Positions 6,178 to 14,042 of a DNA stretch of 64,000 bases are shown piece after piece. Source of the DNA: SIG437 sp045576235 (GTDB taxonomy: Bacteria > Bacillota > Clostridia > UBA1381 > UBA9506). Each line of letters starts with the position of its first letter. Within the stretch, counting starts at the first letter, position 1. Both the position numbers and the translations under genes were made by a program. The notes under the pieces are model-generated. The model had not been told where the DNA came from and made no database searches. It saw only the letters and a list, made by a program, of their open reading frames with translations. Location of the stretch: the NCBI GenBank assembly GCA_045576235.1, contig JAZNGA010000052.1, forward strand, positions 1-64,000. Reading direction: 5' to 3'.

Positions 6178-8979
6178 ATGAAATTCAGAAAACTATTATG
6201 CTTGTTGTTGTCGGTAATTATGCTTATCGCGACATCAACAGTGTCGTTTGCAAGCCAGCAAACGATGGATTCACTTGAAAACAGTTACCAGACAGAAGAA
6301 GGCATCTATGATGTCATCAGCAAAGGAATTGGAAGTGCTGAATCTTACCTTGGCGAAAAACTAACAGAAATGCAAGATGATTCGGGTGTTGGTTTTGGCT
6401 CGGATTGGGCTATTATCACATTGCTTCGCGGCAAAAAAAACATTGAGGCTTTCATACTTGATGAGTACACCAATTCTTTAACAGAAACTGTTAAAGGCTG
6501 GGGTGCGAATGTTAAGCCTACAGATGCAGCAAGAGCAACACTTGCTTTTGCTGTTATGGGCTTGGATTCTGCAAATGTTGAAGGTGTTAATCTAATCAAT
6601 CTTATTTGCAACAGTACACGACTTGAAAGCGGAACGAATGAGCTTGCATATTCACTTTTAGCAATTTATGCATCAAGAGCAGAAATTCCGCAAGATGCTA
6701 CTTGGAGTGAAAGTGATATTATTGATAGGCTTTTGACTTTTCAGCTGGAAAGTGGCGGTTTTGGACTGTTTGATACCGAAATTGCAGATGTTGATATGAC
6801 TGCAATCTGTGTACAAGCTTTAGCTCCATATAAAAGCGAAACACATGTTGCTGAAGCTATCGACAAAGCTATTGCTTTTCTTGCAGGCAATATTTCAGAG
6901 AACTGGGATTATTATGATAATCCAAATACTACGGCACAAGTCTTGTTGGCTATTTCCGCCCTTGGTATTGATGTGACAGATCCTGCTAACGGCTTTGGTG
7001 CCGGCGAACAGGAAAATATTATCACTTCTCTTGAAAGATATCGTAACCCTGACGGAAACGGCTACCTTTTTGGCGATTCTGTTAATATGCTTTCGACATA
7101 TCAGGTTATGCAGGCATATGATTCTTACAGAAAGTTTCATAAGGATAGTGTTGCATATTGGGATTTTGGAACAGAAGGACAAGCCTATAACGACTTGACA
7201 ATCATAGAGGACCTTGTTCCTGAAGAAAATGAGGCAGACCCTGTTGTTGTATTTGTGACCATGGCAAATGACGGTGATATTGTTATTGACAAAAATGGCG
7301 AATATGTTGCACAAGCAGAGGTGACAGTTTCTGATCGTGACAAAAACGGCACACTTACCGTTGACGAGGCTTTATATGCAACACACGAGGCACTATATGA
7401 GGGTGGGGCGGAAACAGGCTACAGCACTTTTGTTGGGGACTACGGATTATCTCTTGCAATTCTTTGGGGAAAAGGAACGCCGGGCGTTGCAGCTTGTGCA
7501 GGTTATTATCTCAATAATGCAAGTTGCTGGAGCTTAAATGATGTTGTAAGCGAAGGAGACTATCTCACCGCATTTAATTATTATGACACAATGTTCTGGA
7601 GTGACTCATATTCATACTTTGATAAAAATACAGTATCAGTAAGACAAGGATCTTCGGTAAAACTGACATTAAACGCTCTTGGATATGACGAAAACTGGAA
7701 TCAGGTTTCATCTCCTTATGCAGATGCGAAGGTTATGCTTTTAGGAACGACTGCAGAAGTTCTTGCTACAGATGAAGAAGGCAAAGTAAAACTTGATACT
7801 TCACAGCTTCAGCCGGGAACATACTATGCAGTGGCATATACAGAAGCAAAAAATATTGTTCCTGCGGTGTGCAAGATTGCGGTTACTAAAAAAATAGTTT
7901 CATCAGGTGGCGGTTCGGGTTCAAACAATATTCGTGTAACTGTAAAGGTAATGGCTCACGGCGATGACTGCGAAAATAGCTATACTTATAAAAATAATGC
8001 TTCTGAATACAATGCATTAGTGTCAACCAGTGTTAACATCAAAAAAGATGATTCTGTTTATGACGCTCTTGTAAAAGCTCTTGATGCCAAAGACATTGAA
8101 TTCACCGAAAAGGACGGATATGTTTCCGAAATTGGAGGATATAGTGAATTCGACCACGGAAATCGTTCGGGTTGGATGTTCACAGTTGATGGTGAACACA
8201 AAAACACAAGCTGCCGTGAAACAAAGCTGGGAAAAAATTCAACTGTTGTGTGGTATTATACCGATGACTATACAAAAGAGAGTGCCTCACATATAGAAAA
8301 AGAGGATGATTTTAGCGAGGCAGAAAAAGAGAATGGTTCTAAGAATGATGCCGAAACAAAGTTTGGTCTTGACGGCAGGAATAAAGACATTGCATTTAAA
8401 GCAATTGTCAGAGAAGGAAAAACTTTTGCTGACATTGCAGATTGTGAAGGGAAAGCTGAAATTGAGGCTCTTGCAGAAAGAAACATAATAAGCGGAAAAA
8501 CTGAAGAAAACTATGACCCTTATGCAACAATGACAAGAGCAGAATTTGCGACAATAATAGTAAATGCTTTGGGGCTTCCGCAAAAAGAGGGCATAGAATT
8601 TGATGATATAGACAGCGATGCGTGGTATGTACCATATATCAAAACCGCATATCATTACGGCATTATAAAAGGTGTTTCTCAAAATTTGTTTAATCCACAA
8701 GGGACTATCACTCTTGAAGAAGCTGCTACAATGTTGGAGCGTGCTGCAAAACTGGGCGGTGTTAAAACCGATATGGAGGAAGCTGTGGCAAAAGATATGT
8801 TAGGCAAGTTTGAAGATTTTGACAGCATCGCTACATGGGCTATATCTTCTTTGGGATATTGTGTTAATGATGGAATTTTAGAAAATAATGCAGATTTTGT
8901 CAATCCTAAGAAGCAGGTGACACGAGAAGATATTGCGGTTATGATATATAAAATACTTGGAAAGGCAAAGCTAATATGA
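6178..8979 (+). CDS. Surface-anchored transcobalamin/intrinsic-factor-like protein (toroid, DUF4430, SLH)
   Basis: This 933-aa secreted protein sits directly under the cobalamin riboswitch. Residues 1-25 form a signal peptide ending SFA. About 35-355 resemble the alpha/alpha toroid of the terpenoid-cyclase/prenyltransferase and transcobalamin N-terminal fold (QLESGGFG repeats). About 360-560 form a middle domain with SDRDKNGTLTVDEAL, followed by an Ig-like stretch. About 583-700 form a DUF4430 domain (GWMFTVDGE), the family that includes the C-terminal cobalamin-binding domain of intrinsic factor. About 748-933 hold three SLH repeats for cell-wall attachment. The start is ATG 6178 behind AAAGGAAGG; the open frame upstream only crosses riboswitch RNA. 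A role in capturing corrinoids at the cell surface is inferred from domains plus regulation. Confidence 0.88.
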   Translation: MKFRKLLCLLLSVIMLIATSTVSFASQQTMDSLENSYQTEEGIYDVISKGIGSAESYLGEKLTEMQDDSGVGFGSDWAIITLLRGKKNIEAFILDEYTNSLTETVKGWGANVKPTDAARATLAFAVMGLDSANVEGVNLINLICNSTRLESGTNELAYSLLAIYASRAEIPQDATWSESDIIDRLLTFQLESGGFGLFDTEIADVDMTAICVQALAPYKSETHVAEAIDKAIAFLAGNISENWDYYDNPNTTAQVLLAISALGIDVTDPANGFGAGEQENIITSLERYRNPDGNGYLFGDSVNMLSTYQVMQAYDSYRKFHKDSVAYWDFGTEGQAYNDLTIIEDLVPEENEADPVVVFVTMANDGDIVIDKNGEYVAQAEVTVSDRDKNGTLTVDEALYATHEALYEGGAETGYSTFVGDYGLSLAILWGKGTPGVAACAGYYLNNASCWSLNDVVSEGDYLTAFNYYDTMFWSDSYSYFDKNTVSVRQGSSVKLTLNALGYDENWNQVSSPYADAKVMLLGTTAEVLATDEEGKVKLDTSQLQPGTYYAVAYTEAKNIVPAVCKIAVTKKIVSSGGGSGSNNIRVTVKVMAHGDDCENSYTYKNNASEYNALVSTSVNIKKDDSVYDALVKALDAKDIEFTEKDGYVSEIGGYSEFDHGNRSGWMFTVDGEHKNTSCRETKLGKNSTVVWYYTDDYTKESASHIEKEDDFSEAEKENGSKNDAETKFGLDGRNKDIAFKAIVREGKTFADIADCEGKAEIEALAERNIISGKTEENYDPYATMTRAEFATIIVNALGLPQKEGIEFDDIDSDAWYVPYIKTAYHYGIIKGVSQNLFNPQGTITLEEAATMLERAAKLGGVKTDMEEAVAKDMLGKFEDFDSIATWAISSLGYCVNDGILENNADFVNPKKQVTREDIAVMIYKILGKAKLI

Positions 8980-9635
8980 ACTTTATAAAAAAGTTTAAGA
9001 TCGCTATTATTGCCATTGGGCTGTGTGCCATAGCTCTGGCAATGAGCTTCTTTTATCCTGATCCACAAAAGACAATAACAGATGTTCAGGTGAATGAAGC
9101 AGCTATTGAAGCAGTTGTTGAGGAAACTGCAGAGAGCACAGGAACTGAGCCAAAAGAAACTATGATACCTGCCACGGCAGCACCTCTGGAAATCTTAAAG
9201 ACTGATAAAGAAATAGAAATTCAGGAAGAATTGGTTGAAAAGAGTGCTCTTTCTTGTTTTCTCACAGTAAGATGTGATACACTTTCAGGCAATATGGATA
9301 GTATTGCTCCTGAAAAAATACATTTACTCCCTGAAGGTGGATTGATTTTACCTGAAATTGAGCTTGAATTTTCAGAAGGTGAAACTGCTTTTGATGTTTT
9401 GGAAAGAGAACTAAAAAACCGCAATATACATTTTGAATTCACCTATAATCCGATGTATGAAAGTGTTTATATAGAGGGCATAGGAAACTTATATGAATTT
9501 GATGCGGGAAACCTTTCAGGGTGGATTTATCGTGTGAACGGGAAAACACCATCTGTTGGGTGTTCCCAATATAAATTAGAAAGTGGAGATAAAATAGAGT
9601 TCTTATATACTTGCAATATGGGAAGAGATTTATAA
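8976..9635 (+). CDS. Membrane-anchored DUF4430 protein, probable corrinoid binder
   Basis: This 219-aa protein has an N-terminal membrane anchor at about 7-26, a low-complexity Glu/Thr/Ala spacer, and a C-terminal DUF4430 domain at about 90-215 (GWIYRVNGK, then IEFLYT). Its ATG overlaps the stop of the toroid gene (ATGA), so it is co-transcribed and coupled under the same cobalamin riboswitch. It could take corrinoid from the S-layer protein and pass it to a membrane importer. This hand-over is inference; no BtuFCD-type transporter genes are in the window. Confidence 0.82.
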   Translation: MNFIKKFKIAIIAIGLCAIALAMSFFYPDPQKTITDVQVNEAAIEAVVEETAESTGTEPKETMIPATAAPLEILKTDKEIEIQEELVEKSALSCFLTVRCDTLSGNMDSIAPEKIHLLPEGGLILPEIELEFSEGETAFDVLERELKNRNIHFEFTYNPMYESVYIEGIGNLYEFDAGNLSGWIYRVNGKTPSVGCSQYKLESGDKIEFLYTCNMGRDL

Positions 9636-9662
9636 AATATATCTCAATGGTTCGGCTCTTTT

Positions 9663-9712
9663 AAAAGGTGCTGTAACAAAATGAGTTCATTTTGCTACAG
9701 CACCTTTTTTTA
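9663..9712 (+). terminator. Terminator palindrome of the GCTGTAGCAAAATG family
   Basis: AAGGTGCTGTAACAAAATGA pairs with its near-perfect complement (one mismatch) over 20 bp with a 2-nt loop, followed by a T run. It ends the B12 operon. Three other loci in the window carry the same core arms. Confidence 0.9.
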
Positions 9713-9856
9713 TACAGAATCAGTATTGGGCAAAATATAAGACCAAAACTGACTCATAAGAGACAAGTGTCGCTCTGCAACAGGGTTTTTTATGCACAAA
9801 CGGACAAGCTTTTTATTATGTATTTACAAAAGTCTGAATTTAATGGAAAAAATACA

Positions 9857-9885
9857 TTGATAAAAGGAAAAGATAGTGTTATATT
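9857..9885 (+). promoter_or_regulatory. Promoter of the GH20-like gene
   Basis: TTGATA (9857-9862), a 17-bp spacer and TATATT (9880-9885) lie about 77 nt upstream of the start codon. Confidence 0.6.
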
Positions 9886-9962
9886 AATGGGGGAAAGAAA
9901 AACACATAAAAACTAAATAATTGCAGAAGACTTTGCTGGAAAAGATTATGGGAGGAATTAAA

Positions 9963-10988
9963 ATGGCAAAAAAAGAAAAAATCTGGGGAATTTTAGTGCA
10001 TTTAAGTATGCATATGTGGGGAAAAAAATATGACACACTTCCCTTTGATGATGATTTTTGGGCATATATTCTCGACGAATCCGTGAAAGCCGGATTAAAC
10101 ACAATCGTGTTAGACCTCGGTGATGGAATTCAATATGCGTCACATCCTGAAATCCCAATGAACGGGGCGTGGAGCAGAAAAAGAGTTCGCGAAGAGGTTA
10201 AAAAATGTAAGGAGATGGGAATTGAGCTCATTCCGAAGCTTAACTTTTCAACAGCTCACGACCAATGGCTTGGTGAGTATCACAGAATGACATCGACAAA
10301 GATATATTATCAGCTTTGCAACGACTTGATAAAAGAAGTTTATAATCTTTTTGATAAGCCGACATACATCCATCTTGGAATGGACGAAGAAGATGCAAGA
10401 CACTGTGCAGGCAGAGACCTCGGTGTGTTCAGACAAGACGAGCTTTATTGGCACGATTTGAAATTCCTTTGTGACTGCGTTGCAGACAACGGAGCTAAGG
10501 CGTGGATCTGGTCTTGTCCGCTTTTCCGCCATCCTGAAGAATATAAAAAGCATATGGATGCAGATGATGCTGTTATTTCACCTTGGTATTATCATGCCCT
10601 TAAAGAGGAAAACTGGACACCGATTTCTTCATGGGAAGAATATGTTAAATATTATGCAAAGGAGCCATATAAGAGCTTAAATCTTACATATGTAGAAGAA
10701 GATCCCTACAATGTGATGTGGAGAAGCGTAGCACTTCCGCTTCTTAAGGAAGGCTATGAATATGTTCCGTGTGGCTCAACATTTTATAATGTAGATCAAA
10801 ACATGGAGGATCTTGTTGAATATTTTAAAGAAAATGCTCCCGATGACCAGATTTTAGGTTATATGACAGCCCCCTGGTATTCAACAACATATGGCGAAGG
10901 CGGAGCCAATGCAACAGGAGATAATAAAGACTATTTTGACAGATCGTTTAAATTCTTAAAAGCAGCAAAAGAAAAGTTCTATAAATAA
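9963..10988 (+). CDS. GH20-like TIM-barrel protein
   Basis: This is a 341-aa soluble protein starting at ATG 9963 behind GGGAGG. The pattern of alternating helices and strands, and the motif YIHLGMDEED with D141-E142, resemble the catalytic Asp-Glu pair of family 20 hexosaminidases. The rest is divergent, and family 20's accessory domain is missing. No signal peptide is seen, so it would act on sugars already inside the cell. It has its own promoter and terminator but lies next to the glycyl radical/GH36 operon, which suggests a shared carbohydrate pathway. The specific reaction is unknown. Confidence 0.65.
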   Translation: MAKKEKIWGILVHLSMHMWGKKYDTLPFDDDFWAYILDESVKAGLNTIVLDLGDGIQYASHPEIPMNGAWSRKRVREEVKKCKEMGIELIPKLNFSTAHDQWLGEYHRMTSTKIYYQLCNDLIKEVYNLFDKPTYIHLGMDEEDARHCAGRDLGVFRQDELYWHDLKFLCDCVADNGAKAWIWSCPLFRHPEEYKKHMDADDAVISPWYYHALKEENWTPISSWEEYVKYYAKEPYKSLNLTYVEEDPYNVMWRSVALPLLKEGYEYVPCGSTFYNVDQNMEDLVEYFKENAPDDQILGYMTAPWYSTTYGEGGANATGDNKDYFDRSFKFLKAAKEKFYK

Positions 10989-11059
10989 AAAAGTTCTGAA
11001 ACCTAAAGAAGACAGCGAAGCTGACTCTTTGGAAATGGTGAATGAGTTAAGGCGAATAG

Positions 11060-11094
11060 ACCTGCGAGGAAAATTTTTCTTCGCAGGTTTTTTT
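11060..11094 (+). terminator. Intrinsic terminator after GH20-like gene
   Basis: ACCTGCGA (11060-11067) pairs with TCGCAGGT (11081-11088), followed by a T run. Confidence 0.8.
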
Positions 11095-11167
11095 ATGCAG
11101 AAAAGCTACCTGTCATTTCCTTCCTTGAAAATTTACAATAAAGCCAGCACTTATGAGAGAGAAACTA

Positions 11168-11196
11168 TTGACGGACAGAATAAAATATGGTAGAAT
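11168..11196 (+). promoter_or_regulatory. Promoter of the glycyl radical enzyme operon
   Basis: TTGACG (11168-11173), a 17-bp spacer and TAGAAT (11191-11196) lie 66 nt before the start codon. Confidence 0.65.
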
Positions 11197-11261
11197 CAAA
11201 TAAACACTCTTATTATCGTTAATGGAAAAACAAACCATGTTTTTTTGAGAGGAGAATTATT

Positions 11262-13205
11262 ATGCTTAAAGAATTTTTGCTTAATAAAAAACATCATCAA
11301 TATAGAAAAGATTTTTCCTTGGTTTTCGATAAAAATATGAGCATTGAAGAGCGAATGGTTTATCGTTTTGAACAGGTGTGCGAAGCGGAAACGCCTGTTA
11401 TTTTGCCGTGCGAACAGATTTGCTTTATGCGAACAGTGAAGAATCTGCCTGAAATCATAAGTGAGAAAGAATGGGCAGAAATCAAAGGAAAGCATTTTAT
11501 ACATGAATTGGGTTTTTGTTCAAATTTCACGCCTGACTATGGCAGAATTATTTCAAGCGGTTTGGAAAAAATCCGTGAAGGTGCAGATGAATATGGAAAA
11601 AGAATGATAGACAGCATCTTATCTTTGTCTGAGCGTTATCGGATGGAAGCGTTAAAACAAGGAAGAGATGACATTGCCGAGGTGCTTTCTGTTGTTCCGA
11701 GACATGGTGCAACTTCTTTTAAGGAAGCGCTCCAGTTTTTCAGGATCATCCACTTCTCATTATGGCTTGAAGGGAATTATCATGTCACAATCGGAAGATT
11801 TGATAAATATATGTATCCTTATCTTAAAGCCGACTTAGATAGCGGCATTCAGACTGAGGAAACAGCTCTGGCTTTATTGGAAGATTTTTTCCTTTCGTTT
11901 AATAAAGACAGTGACCTTTATCCCGGGGTTCAGCAGGGCGACAACGGACAAAGCATGGTCCTGGGCGGTGTTGATGAAAACGGAAATGAAGTGTTTAATA
12001 TTTTATCAGAACTCTGCTTAAAAGCATCGGGAGAAAACATGATGATTGACCCTAAAATTAATTTAAGAGTCAACAAAGAAACTCCCATAGAAGTCTTTGA
12101 GCTTGGAAGCCGACTGACAGAAAAAGGGCTTGGTTTTCCGCAATATTCAAACGATGATGTTATGATAGATGCTCTTATCTCAAACGGATATGATGAAAAA
12201 GATGCGCGCGACTACACGGTCGCTGCATGCTGGGAATTTATTATTCCCGGTTGCGGCGGTGATATTGCAAACATCGGGGCTCTTTCGTTCCCGAAGCTTA
12301 TTGATAATTGCATACATAAGCATACTGATAAAGAAACATATGAAGAGTTTTTCGAAGCGGTTAAAATGGAAATGAAGCTGATGTGTGACGACATATGTGG
12401 TGGCATAAACAACCTGTGGTTTGTTCCGTCGCCTTTTAAGAGTCTTTGTATGAATGAGATAAAATATCACAATTTTGGAATTCACGGAACGGGAATTGCA
12501 ACAGCGGTTGATTCACTTTACGCTGTGAAAAAATATGTTTATGATGAAAAAACAATATCGTGGGACAGATTGATAACTGCGGTGGATTCTGATTTTGAAA
12601 ACGACCCTGAGCTTTTGAATCTGTTAAGATTTAAGACGGATAAAATGGGAAATGATGTTGATGAAGTGGATGACATTTCAGTTAAGCTTTTAGATGGATT
12701 TTCCGATGCTCTGAAGGGACGAAAGAACTGTTTGGGTGGGGAATATCGTCCGGGAACAGGAAGCGCGATGTATTATTTGTGGCATGCTGATGAAATTGGA
12801 GCATCTCCTGACGGAAGAAGACGCGGAGAGCCCTTCGGAACCAACTTTTCACCAAGCATTTTTGCACACATTTCAGGTCCGATTTCCGTGATAAAAAGCT
12901 TTTCAAAGCAAAATTTTAAAAAAGTTTTTAATGGTGGTCCATTAACTCTTGAATTTCACCATAGTATGTTTAAAGGAGAAGACGCTATCTCTAAAATTGC
13001 GAGCTTTGTAAAATCATATATAACTTTGGGTGGCCATCAGCTTCAGCTGAATGCGGTAAATCTTGATAAGCTCCGTGATGCACAAGTAAATCCCGATAAA
13101 TATAAAAACCTCGTTGTCAGAATATGGGGTTGGAGCGCGTATTTTGTTGAGCTTGATAAGAGCTATCAGGACCATGTTATGAAGAGACAGGAATATGTGC
13201 TATGA
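11262..13205 (+). CDS. Glycyl radical enzyme of unknown substrate (PFL-like)
   Basis: This 647-aa enzyme belongs to the pyruvate formate-lyase-like glycyl radical family. Thiyl cysteine C323 lies in AACWEF with the adjacent base E325 (the CxE arrangement of dehydratases and lyases, not the CC of PFL). The glycyl loop near the C-terminus reads RIWGWSAYF, with G623 as radical site. It is shorter than the 780-850 aa typical of the family, lacking much of the N-terminal region. The start has GAGAGGAG upstream. Its activase overlaps the stop codon, and a GH36-like glycosidase follows, so a sugar-derived substrate is inferred. It needs anaerobiosis. Confidence 0.88.
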   Translation: MLKEFLLNKKHHQYRKDFSLVFDKNMSIEERMVYRFEQVCEAETPVILPCEQICFMRTVKNLPEIISEKEWAEIKGKHFIHELGFCSNFTPDYGRIISSGLEKIREGADEYGKRMIDSILSLSERYRMEALKQGRDDIAEVLSVVPRHGATSFKEALQFFRIIHFSLWLEGNYHVTIGRFDKYMYPYLKADLDSGIQTEETALALLEDFFLSFNKDSDLYPGVQQGDNGQSMVLGGVDENGNEVFNILSELCLKASGENMMIDPKINLRVNKETPIEVFELGSRLTEKGLGFPQYSNDDVMIDALISNGYDEKDARDYTVAACWEFIIPGCGGDIANIGALSFPKLIDNCIHKHTDKETYEEFFEAVKMEMKLMCDDICGGINNLWFVPSPFKSLCMNEIKYHNFGIHGTGIATAVDSLYAVKKYVYDEKTISWDRLITAVDSDFENDPELLNLLRFKTDKMGNDVDEVDDISVKLLDGFSDALKGRKNCLGGEYRPGTGSAMYYLWHADEIGASPDGRRRGEPFGTNFSPSIFAHISGPISVIKSFSKQNFKKVFNGGPLTLEFHHSMFKGEDAISKIASFVKSYITLGGHQLQLNAVNLDKLRDAQVNPDKYKNLVVRIWGWSAYFVELDKSYQDHVMKRQEYVL

Positions 13206-14020
13206 TCGGGACTATATTTGACATAAAGGAATTTTCAATGCACGACGGGCCGGGAAGCAGAGTGACAGTTTTTTTAAAAGGGTGTCCGCTTTCGTGCCTG
13301 TGGTGTCACAATCCCGAGGGCTTGTCAGCTGAAACTCAGCTTATGTATAAAAAGAATTTATGCACAAATTGCGGCAGTTGCCGCAAACAATGTGAGCATG
13401 ACGAATGTAAAAAGGCGGGCAGATGCATCTTCGCCTGCCCTAATGGCTGTCTTTCCATGTGTGGCAAAAAGTGTTCATCTGATGAGCTCTGTAAAAAGCT
13501 TTTAAAATATAAAGATTTCATAGAGGTAAGCGGCGGCGGAATCACCATATCAGGCGGGGAACCGCTTCTGCAAGCTGATTTTGTGTGTGAGCTTGCAGAA
13601 AAACTCAGCGGAATTCATCTTGCACTTCAGACGAGCGGATATGCAGATAGGGAAACATACAGGCGCGTTGTCGGCAGATTTGATTACATAATGCAGGACA
13701 TTAAGATTGCCGACAATGACAAACACAAATTTTACACAGGTGTGGGCAATGAAAAAATTTTAAAAAACATAGAATATTTAAAGAAAAGCAATAAGGATTT
13801 TGTGTTCAGAGTTCCCTTAATACCTAATATCACAGACACAGATGAAAATCTTGCGGCAATAGCTGAAATTGCAGGAGAAAATCGTGTTGAACTCTTGCCG
13901 TATAATAGCATGGCGGGAGCTAAATATGACATGGTGGGCTTAAAGTATTGTTTAGAATGTGAAACGGAAGACAAAAGGAAAAATTACACAGAATTTTTTG
14001 CAAATGCAATAATAAGATAA
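13202..14020 (+). CDS. Glycyl radical enzyme activase (radical SAM)
   Basis: This 272-aa radical SAM protein installs the glycyl radical on its partner. The SAM cluster motif CxxxCxxC lies at C28, C32 and C35. Between about 52 and 85 a cysteine-rich insert (CTNCGSC, CxFACPNGC) provides two ferredoxin-like [4Fe-4S] sites, as in activases of eliminating glycyl radical enzymes. The GGE motif appears in ITISGGEP. ATG overlaps the TGA of the upstream enzyme gene by 4 nt, a strong coupling signal that pairs the two. Confidence 0.95.
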   Translation: MIGTIFDIKEFSMHDGPGSRVTVFLKGCPLSCLWCHNPEGLSAETQLMYKKNLCTNCGSCRKQCEHDECKKAGRCIFACPNGCLSMCGKKCSSDELCKKLLKYKDFIEVSGGGITISGGEPLLQADFVCELAEKLSGIHLALQTSGYADRETYRRVVGRFDYIMQDIKIADNDKHKFYTGVGNEKILKNIEYLKKSNKDFVFRVPLIPNITDTDENLAAIAEIAGENRVELLPYNSMAGAKYDMVGLKYCLECETEDKRKNYTEFFANAIIR

Positions 14021-14042
14021 AATTTTAAGGAGAGATTCAGCA

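Larger units (their letters stand above)
9636..9962 (+). other. Intergenic region between B12 operon and GH20-like gene
   Basis: These 327 bases hold the terminator hairpin at 9663-9712 and a promoter at 9857-9885. Nothing else is recognised. A 74-codon open frame in the region has no ribosome site and no family resemblance. Confidence 0.6.

Noticed and set aside
6895..7314. 139-codon minus-strand frame within the toroid gene
   Set aside because: Shadow of a well-supported plus-strand gene, without ribosome site or domain.
9692..9916. 74-codon open frame between the B12 operon and the GH20-like gene
   Set aside because: It begins inside a terminator, overlaps a promoter and lacks a ribosome site or family resemblance.
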